14,923 bases of DNA from an uncultured Collinsella sp. (GTDB lineage Bacteria; Actinomycetota; Coriobacteriia; Coriobacteriales; Coriobacteriaceae): the NCBI GenBank assembly GCA_902496845.1, contig CABVCJ010000046.1:1-14923 (forward strand), written 5' to 3'. Below are positions 1 to 6,358 of the stretch, piece after piece. Below the pieces are notes generated by a model, which ran no database searches, was not told the origin of the DNA, and saw only the letters and a list, made by a program, of their open reading frames with translations. Every line of letters begins with the position of its first letter. Positions within the stretch are counted from its first letter, which is position 1. Made by a program: the position numbers and the translations under genes.

Positions 1-390
1 GATGCGCACGCCGCGGGCCGGCAGGTTGGGGCGCTCGTTGGAGATATTGCCCGCGCCGTCGAACACGATCACGGCCTCGTAGCGGCCTTGGGCAAACGCG
101 GCAACGTCGTTGATGAGGGCAGTGCGCGCCATATCGTGAACGTCGCTGGAATACGGATCGTCGGAATGGTCGTACACGAGCTTTTCGTAGCGCGGCGTGC
201 AGTGGATCACGTTGTAACCGTCGACCACCAGCAGCTCGGGCTTGTTGGAGTGCACCGTCGAGACCGGATCGGCGATGGCCTGCGCAAACGCATTGCCGCC
301 CACGCCATAGGTCGCTGCCGAAACAATCGGCTTGGCCGAGCCCTCGCCAAAGCGCTTGGCCTTGGACTTGGCGCGGTTCTTCTTGGACAT
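1..390 (-). CDS. NYN/YacP-type PIN-like ribonuclease, N-terminal part (cut by window edge)
   Basis: 130 codons are visible, open to the left edge, so the C-terminus is missing. A lysine/arginine-rich tail (about residues 1-15) and a low-complexity stretch precede LLVVDGYNVIH near residue 53, the signature first strand of NYN_YacP (PIN-like) nucleases with its conserved Asp. A second core strand, AVIVFDGAGN, follows near residue 105. The family includes Bacillus Rae1, a ribosome-associated mRNA endonuclease; RNase activity here is inferred. The ATG lies 3 bases after the rlmB stop, and a GGGGGAGGAG ribosome binding site overlaps the end of rlmB, so the two genes are probably translated from one message. 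Later acidic catalytic residues cannot be checked. Confidence 0.85.
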   Translation of the reverse strand, partial: MSKKNRAKSKAKRFGEGSAKPIVSAATYGVGGNAFAQAIADPVSTVHSNKPELLVVDGYNVIHCTPRYEKLVYDHSDDPYSSDVHDMARTALINDVAAFAQGRYEAVIVFDGAGNISNERPNLPARGVRI

Positions 391-393
391 GCG

Positions 394-1308
394 CTACTCC
401 TCCCCCATGAGCTCGCCGGCATTGCGGCGCAGCCACTCAAAGCACAGCGCAGTGGTCGCCTGGGCCACGTTGAGACTCTCGGTCATGCCGCGTTGGGGAA
501 GCTTGGTCAAAAAGTCGCATTTCTCGAGCACCAGACGCGAGATGCCATCGCCCTCGGAACCCATGACGAGCGCCACGCGGCCCTCGAAGGGAGCATCCCA
601 GCAGCTGCCCTCGGCGTGCTCGGAAGCACCGCCCACCCAAAAGCCAGCGGCCTTGAGGTCATCGAGTGCACGGGCGATATTGGGCACCTGCGCGATGGGC
701 AGATGCATGACGGCGCCGGCAGAAGTCTTGTAGCTGCCCACGGTCACGCCGGCGGCGCGCTTGTTGGCAATGATGACGCCGGCCGCGCCCACGACCTCGG
801 CAGAGCGCACGATCGCACCAAAGTTGCCATCGTCGGTCACATGGTCGAGCACGACGACGAGCGCCGGTCCGTCACCCGCGCGATCGAGGATATCGGCAAC
901 ATCGGCATAGGGGAAGTTGCCAACCTCGAGCGCAATGCCCTGGTGAGCGCCATGGCTCGACAGCGCATCGAGCTGCGCGCGCGGCACATACTTAATGCGG
1001 ACGCCTGCGGCGTTGAGGTCGTCGACCAGGCGCGACAAGGCGGCATCGCGCTCCCCGCCCTCGGCAATGAGCGCGCACTTGATGGGAAAACCAGTGCGTA
1101 GCGCCTCGGCGGCAGCACGACGACCTTCGATAAATTCGCCCTTGGGAACCTGGACGTTATCGCGGCTACGCTCGCGCTGCGGGCGAGCAGCCTGTGATCG
1201 TTCGCGCTGGCCCTTGGGAGTGGCAGCGCGGTCGTTGCGGCGAATCGGACGCGAGCCAGAAGCAGCCTGCTTGCCTCCACGCGATGCACGCTTGCGATTG
1301 TCGGCCAT
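394..1308 (-). CDS. rlmB: 23S rRNA (guanosine-2'-O)-methyltransferase, SpoU/TrmH family
   Basis: 304 residues. RlmB-type enzymes use S-adenosylmethionine to methylate the ribose of G2251 (E. coli numbering) in the 23S rRNA peptidyl-transferase region. Residues 1-52 form a basic tail rich in Arg, Lys and Gln. Residues about 53-130 match the small substrate-binding domain (GRRAAAEAL). The SPOUT knot domain follows, with motif 1 GNFGAIVRSAE (161-171), motif 2 MGSEGDGIS (249-257) and motif 3 ESLNVAQATT (277-286). I chose the ATG at 1306-1308 because AGGAGGT (minus strand of 1315-1321) sits six bases upstream; an in-frame ATG seven codons earlier would lie above that site. The basic tail is longer than in E. 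coli RlmB. The exact target nucleotide is inferred; a TrmH-like tRNA target is less likely. Confidence 0.9.
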   Translation of the reverse strand: MADNRKRASRGGKQAASGSRPIRRNDRAATPKGQRERSQAARPQRERSRDNVQVPKGEFIEGRRAAAEALRTGFPIKCALIAEGGERDAALSRLVDDLNAAGVRIKYVPRAQLDALSSHGAHQGIALEVGNFPYADVADILDRAGDGPALVVVLDHVTDDGNFGAIVRSAEVVGAAGVIIANKRAAGVTVGSYKTSAGAVMHLPIAQVPNIARALDDLKAAGFWVGGASEHAEGSCWDAPFEGRVALVMGSEGDGISRLVLEKCDFLTKLPQRGMTESLNVAQATTALCFEWLRRNAGELMGEE

Positions 1309-1350
1309 AAAGCGACCTCCTAAATACAACTATCAAATGAAACAAATAGA

Positions 1351-1453
1351 CCGACCGCCCGAGGTGCGGCAGATTGCCTTGAAAGAGGAGGGCATTGACC
1401 TTGAGGTCATGCCCGACGATTGAAAGGCAAGGTGCCGTGGCTCGGGCGGTCGG
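1351..1453 (+). ncRNA. Structured tandem element, unit 1 (unidentified)
   Basis: Non-coding palindromic unit between cysS and rlmB. A perfect 13-bp outer stem pairs 1351-1363 with 1441-1453. Inside it come a 3x3 loop, a 5-bp helix (1367-1371 with 1433-1437), a GATT/AAGG 4x4 loop, a GCCTT/AAGGC helix, three GA/GA mismatch pairs separated by short Watson-Crick steps (5' strand GAAAGAGGA at 1381-1389), and a 10-bp apical stem with one bulged T and loop TTGA (1401-1404). On the opposite strand the G-A mismatches become C-T, so the plus strand is the better folder. A T5 run follows at 1460-1464, which would resemble a terminator tail on that strand. No transcript or family is known to me; it could instead be a folded mobile DNA repeat. 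Confidence 0.6.
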
Positions 1454-1455
1454 CA

Positions 1456-1557
1456 CGGGTTTTTCAAGTGTCCGAGATAGCCGTGAAAGAGGAGCGACGC
1501 GTACTTGAGTACGCGAGCGACGGTTTGAACGGCAAGGTCGGGTGCTTGGGAAACCCG
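1456..1557 (+). ncRNA. Structured tandem element, unit 2 (unidentified)
   Basis: Diverged second copy of the preceding unit, starting two bases after it. A 13-bp outer stem, two of the pairs G-T, joins 1456-1468 to 1545-1557. Then come a TG/TG loop, a 5-bp helix (1471-1475 with 1538-1542), a GATA/AAGG loop, a GCCGT/ACGGC helix, a GA/GA mismatch pair and a larger purine-rich internal loop starting GAAAGAGGAG on the 5' side. The 7-bp apical stem (1498-1504 with 1509-1515) closes the same TTGA loop (1505-1508). Outer, middle and apical helices differ in sequence from unit 1 but still pair, whereas loop sequences are retained. Confidence 0.6.
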
Positions 1558-1563
1558 CGGGGA

Positions 1564-3030
1564 TTAGAGAGATTTGATACGAGTGCCCGCGGCAGTATCC
1601 TCGATCGTCAGCCCGAGGTCCTTGAGCTGGTCGCGGATGGCGTCGGCCAGATCCCAGTTCTTGGCGGCGCGGGCTTCGGCGCGGGCCTCGAGAATCTTGG
1701 CAGCGGCCTCGTCCACGTCGTCACCCGTATAGGCGACCAAACCGGCGGCAACGCCCAGCAGACCCAGCGGCAGCTCGACCTTGGGCTCGGGAAGCTCGAC
1801 GCCAAGCGTATCGAGCAGCTCGGCCAGCGTGTCGGCGGCGGCAAGCGCGGCGGCCTTGTCGGCAGCGTCGCCCGCCTGCTCCAGGTACTGGTTGCACTCG
1901 GTCACAAAGCCAAAGACGGCACCCATGGCACCAGCGGTGTTAAAGTCGTCGTCCATGCACTCCTTAAAGGTGGCACGAGTCTCAGCGGCCTTGGCGGCAA
2001 ACGCCTCGGCGGCAGCCGCATCGGCATCGGCCGTCGCATGGTTCGCGGCCCAGCGCAGGTTCTCGACCGTACCGGCGATACGCGTGAGCGAGTTCTCGGC
2101 ACCCTCCAGGCGCTCCCAAGAAAAGTCGAGCGGCGAGCGATAGCTCGTCTGCAGCATCAGCAGACGCAGGGCGGCAGCGGAGTGCTGCTCGAGGACCTCA
2201 GCCAACGTAAAGAAGTTGCCGAGCGACTTGGACATCTTCTCGCCGTCTACCAGCAGCATGCCCGTATGCATCCAGGTGTTGGAGAAGCCCTGGTGCCAGG
2301 CGCAGGTGGCCTGGGCGCACTCGTTCTCGTGATGCGGGAAAGCAAGATCAGAGCCACCGCCGTGGATATCGATCGGGGTACCCAGGTAGCGGTGCACCAT
2401 GGCGGCGCACTCGGTGTGCCAACCGGGACGACCCTCGCCCCAAGGGCTCGGCCAGCTGGGCTCGCCGGGCTTGGCGGCCTTCCACAGGGCAAAGTCGAGC
2501 GGGTCGTTCTTGTCCTCGTTCTCCTCGATACGTGCACCAACCATAAGGTCATCGATGTTGCGGCCCGAGACCTGGCCATAGTTGGGATCGCTGCGCACGG
2601 CAAAGTACACGTCGCCGTTATCGGCGGCGTAAGCGTGGCCCTGCTCGATGAGCGTCTTGATCATGGCGATCATGGGGCCGATCTCCTTGGTGGCGCGGGG
2701 GCGCACATCGGGATCGAGCACGTTGGCGGCGCGCATGACGCCGATGAACTTGTCGGAAAACTCCGTCGCGACCTCGGCAGCCGTACGGCCCTGCTCGTTG
2801 GCGCGCTTGATGATCTTGTCATCGACATCGGTGAGGTTCTGGGCGAACGTGACCTCGTAACCGCTCGCGATGAGCCAGCGACGAATCACATCGAAGCTGA
2901 TGAACGTGCGGGCATTGCCGATGTGAATGTTGTCGTAGACCGTGGGGCCGCACACGTACATGCGGACCTTGCCGGACTCGATGGGCTGGAACTCTTCCTT
3001 TTTATGGGTAGCGCTGTTGTAGATACGCAT
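1564..3030 (-). CDS. cysS: Cysteinyl-tRNA synthetase
   Basis: 488 residues, normal length for this class I synthetase, which charges tRNA-Cys with cysteine using ATP. The HIGH-type signature HIGN is at 36-39 within CGPTVYDNIHIGN, and KMSKS is at 265-269. The zinc site that selects cysteine is intact: Cys27, Cys208, His233 and Glu237, each one residue before its E. coli counterpart. The C-terminal part carries the expected helical anticodon-binding region and ends TRIKSL. The ATG is three bases after the ispF stop, with AAGGAG overlapping the end of ispF, so it is cotranscribed and probably translationally coupled. The 255 bases downstream, before rlmB, hold the two structured units. Confidence 0.97.
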   Translation of the reverse strand: MRIYNSATHKKEEFQPIESGKVRMYVCGPTVYDNIHIGNARTFISFDVIRRWLIASGYEVTFAQNLTDVDDKIIKRANEQGRTAAEVATEFSDKFIGVMRAANVLDPDVRPRATKEIGPMIAMIKTLIEQGHAYAADNGDVYFAVRSDPNYGQVSGRNIDDLMVGARIEENEDKNDPLDFALWKAAKPGEPSWPSPWGEGRPGWHTECAAMVHRYLGTPIDIHGGGSDLAFPHHENECAQATCAWHQGFSNTWMHTGMLLVDGEKMSKSLGNFFTLAEVLEQHSAAALRLLMLQTSYRSPLDFSWERLEGAENSLTRIAGTVENLRWAANHATADADAAAAEAFAAKAAETRATFKECMDDDFNTAGAMGAVFGFVTECNQYLEQAGDAADKAAALAAADTLAELLDTLGVELPEPKVELPLGLLGVAAGLVAYTGDDVDEAAAKILEARAEARAAKNWDLADAIRDQLKDLGLTIEDTAAGTRIKSL

Positions 3031-3033
3031 TCG

Positions 3034-3528
3034 TTACTCCTTAACGGTTTTCTGTAGCAGGCAGACGGCCCAGGCGCCGATTCCCTCGCCCTGGCCTTCC
3101 CAACCGAGCTTTTCGGTCGTGGTGGCGGCGACGCCCACATTTTCGACGTCAACGCCCAGGGCATGGGCAAGGTTGGCGCGCATGGCATCGCGGTGCGGGG
3201 TGATTTTGGGTTGCTGACAGGCAATGGTGCAATCGGCATCGACAAACTCAAAGCCCAGCTCGCGCGCATAGTCCATCACGCGAGCGAGCAGCACCATCGA
3301 ATCGGCACCCTCGTAGGCAGGATCGGTGTCGGGGAATAGCTTGCCGATGTCTCCCCCGCGGCAGGCGCCCAGAATGGCGTCGGCCAAGGCGTGCGCGAGC
3401 ACATCGGCATCCGAGTGGCCCAGCAGGCCGCGCTCGTAGGGAATGTCGACCCCGCCGATGATACATCGGCGCCCCTCCACCAAACGGTGGACGTCGTAGC
3501 CGTGGCCAATGCGCAGGTTACTGAACAT
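3034..3528 (-). CDS. ispF: 2-C-methyl-D-erythritol 2,4-cyclodiphosphate synthase
   Basis: 164 residues. IspF cyclises the CDP-ME 2-phosphate made in the MEP isoprenoid pathway, releasing CMP; family members are trimers with a metal at the active site. The metal ligands are visible: Asp12 and His14 in GHGYDVH, and His46 in DADVLAHA. The C-terminal signature ATTTEKLGWEGQGEGI is complete. I chose the ATG at 3526-3528 because the family starts just before RIGHGYDVH; an upstream in-frame ATG (3559-3561) would overlap ispD by over 40 bases. This start overlaps the 3' end of ispD by 11 bases, with GGGAGAGGA upstream. IspD and IspF catalyse non-consecutive steps (IspE lies between) and are often adjacent or fused. 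Confidence 0.96.
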   Translation of the reverse strand: MFSNLRIGHGYDVHRLVEGRRCIIGGVDIPYERGLLGHSDADVLAHALADAILGACRGGDIGKLFPDTDPAYEGADSMVLLARVMDYARELGFEFVDADCTIACQQPKITPHRDAMRANLAHALGVDVENVGVAATTTEKLGWEGQGEGIGAWAVCLLQKTVKE

Positions 3529-4246
3529 GGGGAAGGTCCTCTCCCTCGGCCATACGGCCAAGCAGAATCGCGGTTACGGGACGCAGGTCCTCGGGCACCG
3601 TCACCTTAAGGTTGTCGCGTGGGCTCTGGACGCAGCGGACGCACCCACCCATGCGCTCGACCAGCGATGAATCGTCGGTACCGATAAAACCCTCGGCGAC
3701 AGCAGCGGTGTGGGCGCGCTTCATGGCGTCGACGCTAAAGATCTGCGGCGTCTGTGCAGCCCAATAGAGCTCGCGCGGCGGCGTCTCAACGATATTATCG
3801 CCGTCGACGATTTTGAGCGTGTCGATCGCGGGCTGACCGCACACGACACCGTCGAGCGAGCGGTCGCCCACAAGCACGTCGATAGCGTGATCGATGGCCT
3901 CGGTGGTAATGAGCGGACGAGCGCCGTCGTGAATGGCGACATATTCGAAACCCGCCGGAACCTCATGCACGCCGGCGCGGGTGGAATCCTGACGGGTATC
4001 GCCGGCATCGGCAAAGCTGATGGGCGTGTCATAGTCAAACGGGTCGATGGCCAGGCGGCGCATCTCGGCACGACGCTCGGCAGGGCAAACCACGACGATG
4101 TGGCCGACCTTATCGCTACGGTCAAATGCGCGGATGGACCAGCTCATAAGCGGACGACCCGCTACATTGACGAGCTGCTTGCCACCGGGGTTACCAAAGC
4201 GCTGGCCGCTGCCACCGGCAACAACCACGGCGCATACGGGCGCCAT
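3518..4246 (-). CDS. ispD: 2-C-methyl-D-erythritol 4-phosphate cytidylyltransferase
   Basis: 242 residues. IspD transfers CMP from CTP to methylerythritol phosphate in the MEP pathway. The N-terminal nucleotide-binding loop is AGGSGQRFG with Lys23 following (10-23). Further family landmarks are GDTRQDSTRAG (82-92), IHDGARP (105-111) and QTPQIF (165-170), plus the C-terminal NLKVTVPEDL. The ATG overlaps the disA stop codon by one base (TAATG on the minus strand), a classic coupling junction, with AGGGGAA a few bases upstream inside disA. Length and motifs are normal and no defect is seen. Confidence 0.96.
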   Translation of the reverse strand: MAPVCAVVVAGGSGQRFGNPGGKQLVNVAGRPLMSWSIRAFDRSDKVGHIVVVCPAERRAEMRRLAIDPFDYDTPISFADAGDTRQDSTRAGVHEVPAGFEYVAIHDGARPLITTEAIDHAIDVLVGDRSLDGVVCGQPAIDTLKIVDGDNIVETPPRELYWAAQTPQIFSVDAMKRAHTAAVAEGFIGTDDSSLVERMGGCVRCVQSPRDNLKVTVPEDLRPVTAILLGRMAEGEDLPHVQ

Positions 4247-5313
4247 TATGCGTTCCCCTGTTTAGTGCCCTTCATGCGGTACAGGGAGTCCGCAAGAATG
4301 GCAGGATTGTTAACGCCAAAGTCGCCCAAGCGCTCCGGATCCTCGCTGATGTCGTCCATGAGCTCCTGCAGCGAGCCGTACTCGTCGACGATCTTCTCGG
4401 CCACGCCGTCACGCACGACGGACACGCGGGAAAGCGTACGCAGGCCCAGCGGCGTCATGACGGAATCCTCGTCCAGGTCGTCGTAACCCAGAACCGCCGC
4501 CACATGCTGTGGGTCGGACAAGTCCTTAGGCGTCATGCGGCTAAGCTCGGCGCGAATCTTCTCGGCGTTTGCCTCGGAGGAATCGCTCGCATAGTCGCGG
4601 ATCATCAGGTCGTATTCGGTATCCATGCTGGAGCCCGCGAGCTGCTCGAGCTGCATCTGCACGAGCTTGCCCTGGTTGCCCAGCTTGACAATGCAATCCT
4701 TAAGCTCAGTCTTTGCCTGCTGCATGATCTCGAAGCTCGAGAAAATACCGGTAATGTCGGCGAGCGTAACGTAGTCGTCGAGCTCGAGGGCCGTCAGGCG
4801 CAGCAGGGAGCGATCGAGCGACTGACGGGTAGTCTGGAGCGTGGCGACGAGCTGGTTGACCGAGCTCATGATGGTGGTGACGGGCTGAATCTCGTAGCTC
4901 TTGCCGTGAACGTACACGTTGACGACGGCACGACGGGCCGAGACCGAGATCACGATGGCATCGGTGAGCACCGACATGCGAGCGGCGGTGCGGTGACGCA
5001 TGCCCGTCTCGCTCGTGGCGAGTGAGGGATCGGGATTGAGATGGAAGTTGGCGCGGAGGATCTGGGTGAGGTCGCCGTCGATAACGATGGCGCCGTCCAT
5101 CTTGGAGAGCTCGAACAGACGGTTCGAGGTGAACGAAATGTTGAGCGGGAAGCCGTCGTTACCGGCAGCGAGCACGTTTTCGGTGTCGCCGACGCAGATA
5201 AGGGCGCCCAGGTGACCGGCGATGATCATGTCGAGGGCGGTGCGGATCGGCTGACCAGGTGCCGTCAGGCGAATAGCCTGTTCCATACGCTTTTGCAGCT
5301 CGTTCTTATCCAA
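4246..5313 (-). CDS. disA: DNA integrity scanning diadenylate cyclase DisA
   Basis: 355 residues. DisA makes the second messenger c-di-AMP from two ATP; in Bacillus the octamer scans DNA and pauses at branched structures. The N-terminal DAC domain shows both catalytic signatures, DGA at 73-75 (KMDGAIVID) and RHR at 106-108 (GMRHRTAARMS). A helical linker follows. The C-terminal DNA-binding helix-hairpin-helix region (about 305-350) is recognisable from YGSLQELM, but the usual GIG-type hairpin reads FGVNNPA and looks degenerate. The start is TTG at 5311-5313, supported by GGGAG seven bases upstream; nearby ATGs are out of frame. It is the first gene of the minus-strand operon and divergent from mntP. 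No clear promoter could be assigned. Confidence 0.95.
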   Translation of the reverse strand: MDKNELQKRMEQAIRLTAPGQPIRTALDMIIAGHLGALICVGDTENVLAAGNDGFPLNISFTSNRLFELSKMDGAIVIDGDLTQILRANFHLNPDPSLATSETGMRHRTAARMSVLTDAIVISVSARRAVVNVYVHGKSYEIQPVTTIMSSVNQLVATLQTTRQSLDRSLLRLTALELDDYVTLADITGIFSSFEIMQQAKTELKDCIVKLGNQGKLVQMQLEQLAGSSMDTEYDLMIRDYASDSSEANAEKIRAELSRMTPKDLSDPQHVAAVLGYDDLDEDSVMTPLGLRTLSRVSVVRDGVAEKIVDEYGSLQELMDDISEDPERLGDFGVNNPAILADSLYRMKGTKQGNA

Positions 5314-5448
5314 GGCATCGCTCCCATCGTATACGCTCCATAAACGCTAATTAGTTTCTCACGGTTTGCCCCCGCCACGCTCGCGAAATCCGATGCTTAC
5401 AGAATGAGCGAACACAGCTGAGAGCCCAACCCAAATGAGCTGCTTGTG

Positions 5449-5457
5449 TGGTAGCAT
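5449..5457 (+). promoter_or_regulatory. Extended -10 promoter candidate for mntP
   Basis: TG-G-TAGCAT gives an extended -10 element, with the hexamer at 5452-5457. No good -35 hexamer is seen 17 bases upstream. A start around 5464 would put transcription just before the riboswitch, as needed. The alternative CATAAA at 5467-5472 would start transcription inside the aptamer and is less likely. Confidence 0.4.
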
Positions 5458-5471
5458 CGGGATTCGCATAA

Positions 5472-5569
5472 ATGAGGGAGTAGTCGCGTGATCGGGTTCG
5501 CCTCCGATGGCGCGGCAAGTCAACACACTGGCCGATGCGGCCTGGCTTGCCTTAATGAACGAGACTCGT
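5472..5569 (+). promoter_or_regulatory. yybP-ykoY manganese riboswitch upstream of mntP
   Basis: Landmarks of the Mn2+-sensing yybP-ykoY aptamer appear in order. A P1 5' strand ATGAG (5472-5476) runs into GGGAGTAG (5477-5484). A hairpin follows (CGCG pairing at about 5485-5488 and 5511-5514, with ATCGG/CCGAT inside). Next is GCAAG/CTTGC enclosing TCAACACAC (5520-5528) and a CTGGCC/GGCC arm, then GAGA (5561-5564) and the P1 3' strand CTCGT (5565-5569). That P1 strand is also part of the 5' arm of the terminator downstream, so Mn2+ binding that stabilises P1 should prevent termination (an ON switch). The class is known to control mntP (formerly yebN) genes, which matches the gene here. Confidence 0.88.
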
Positions 5570-5606
5570 GGCTGTGCGCGCAACGCGTACGCCACGGGTC
5601 TTTTTT
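5563..5606 (+). terminator. Riboswitch-controlled intrinsic terminator
   Basis: A 10-bp stem (5563-5572 with 5591-5600, one G-T pair) is extended internally by GTGCG/CGTAC and followed by six T residues (5601-5606). It overlaps the aptamer P1 strand at 5565-5569, so aptamer and terminator are mutually exclusive. Confidence 0.88.
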
Positions 5607-5659
5607 GTTACTCCCCCAAGAGGTACACGCGGGCTCGCCCGCAGAGAGGGAGCCAGGCT

Positions 5660-6238
5660 ATGGGACTCGCAGAGCTTGTGTTGCTCGCCGTTGGCCTTTC
5701 GATGGACGCCTTTGCCGTTTCCATCTGCAAGGGCCTTGGCATGAAAAAGATCAACCTTAAAGTCGCCGTGGTGCTCGGCCTGTTCTTTGGCGGCTTTCAG
5801 GCCGGCATGCCCGTAATCGGATGGGCGCTTGGCAGCCAGTTTATGGGCATCATCGGCCCCATCGACCACTGGATCGCCTTTATCCTGCTCGCCTTCATCG
5901 GCGGCAAAATGCTGTGGGAGGCCTTTACCGAGGACGAGAATGAAGGCGACGGCAAGGATGCCGAAAAGATTGACCTGGTCGAGTACCTGATCCTCGCTAT
6001 CGCCACCTCAATCGACGCCCTAGCCGTGGGCATCTCATTTGCCGCGCTCTCGGTCGACATCGTGCCCGCTGTATCGCTTATAGGCATCACAACGTTTATC
6101 TTCTCCGTCGCCGGCGTGGCGATTGGCCACACCTTTGGTGCGCGCTACGAAAAGCCTGCCACCATCGTGGGCGGCATCGTGCTTATCCTCATCGGGCTTA
6201 AAATCCTGCTTGAACATCTGGGGATTTTGGCGCTGTAA
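5660..6238 (+). CDS. mntP: Manganese efflux pump MntP
   Basis: 192 residues, the usual size. MntP exports Mn2+ across the cytoplasmic membrane to prevent manganese toxicity. The sequence is two related halves of three membrane helices each. Each half carries the conserved acidic motif: MDAFAVS with Asp16 and IDALAVG with Asp119. The loop between them is acidic (residues about 91-106). The ATG at 5660-5662 is chosen because GAGAGGGAG (5643-5651) precedes it and the family begins exactly here; the same frame stays open upstream but runs back through the riboswitch. The gene is monocistronic, with a manganese riboswitch ahead of it and an intrinsic terminator behind it. Confidence 0.96.
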   Translation: MGLAELVLLAVGLSMDAFAVSICKGLGMKKINLKVAVVLGLFFGGFQAGMPVIGWALGSQFMGIIGPIDHWIAFILLAFIGGKMLWEAFTEDENEGDGKDAEKIDLVEYLILAIATSIDALAVGISFAALSVDIVPAVSLIGITTFIFSVAGVAIGHTFGARYEKPATIVGGIVLILIGLKILLEHLGILAL

Positions 6239-6266
6239 AACACCCTTCAAAACTAAACGTCCGTGC

Positions 6267-6301
6267 AAGGCCTCATGCAGAGTTTTGCATGAGGCCTTTT
6301 C
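6267..6301 (+). terminator. Intrinsic terminator of mntP
   Basis: A perfect 13-bp stem (6267-6279 with 6286-6298), 6-nt loop and T4 tail (6297-6300). The loop and right arm contain TGCAGAGTTTTGCATG, nearly identical to the hipBA operator arm just downstream. Confidence 0.85.
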
Positions 6302-6345
6302 GTGCAGACTTTTGCATGTCATACTGATATGCAAAAGTCTGCACG
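6301..6345 (+). promoter_or_regulatory. Palindromic operator of hipBA
   Basis: A perfect inverted repeat with 17-bp arms (6301-6317 and 6329-6345) and an 11-base centre, ending two bases before the hipB ribosome binding site. HipB-type antitoxins autorepress by binding palindromes upstream of their own operon, so this is the expected operator. The arm core TGCAGACTTTTGCAT also occurs, with one change, in the mntP terminator at 6276-6290. Binding is inferred, not shown. Confidence 0.75.
6317..6325 (+). promoter_or_regulatory. Extended -10 promoter candidate for hipBA
   Basis: TG-T-CATACT lies in the centre of the operator palindrome, so a repressor on the arms would cover the promoter. No good -35 hexamer is seen. 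The TG-n spacing matches the candidate promoters of mntP and the DUF2798 gene. Confidence 0.4.
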
Positions 6346-6358
6346 TTAGGAGATCGCC

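Noticed and set aside
88..1101. Plus-strand open frame across the yacP and rlmB genes
   Set aside because: It crosses the boundary of two well-supported minus-strand genes and shows no domain.
1338..1422. Small open frame of 28 codons (starting MKQIDRPPE) running into structured unit 1
   Set aside because: No ribosome binding site, and the conserved parts are explained by base pairing. Unit 2 has a similar peptide in one frame but no matching start or stop, so RNA structure is the simpler reading.
1381..1423. Kink-turn in the G-A-rich loops of unit 1
   Set aside because: Tandem G-A pairs are present, but the three-nucleotide one-sided bulge that defines a kink-turn is absent; the loops are symmetric.
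1498..1515. Possible HspR-type heat-shock operator (contains CTTGAGTAC)
   Set aside because: Only one half resembles the HAIR consensus; the sequence is the apical stem and TTGA loop of unit 2, and it is not at a promoter.
5507..5659. N-terminal extension of MntP in the same frame
   Set aside because: This stretch is the riboswitch and terminator; the family's normal N-terminus and a good ribosome binding site are at 5660.
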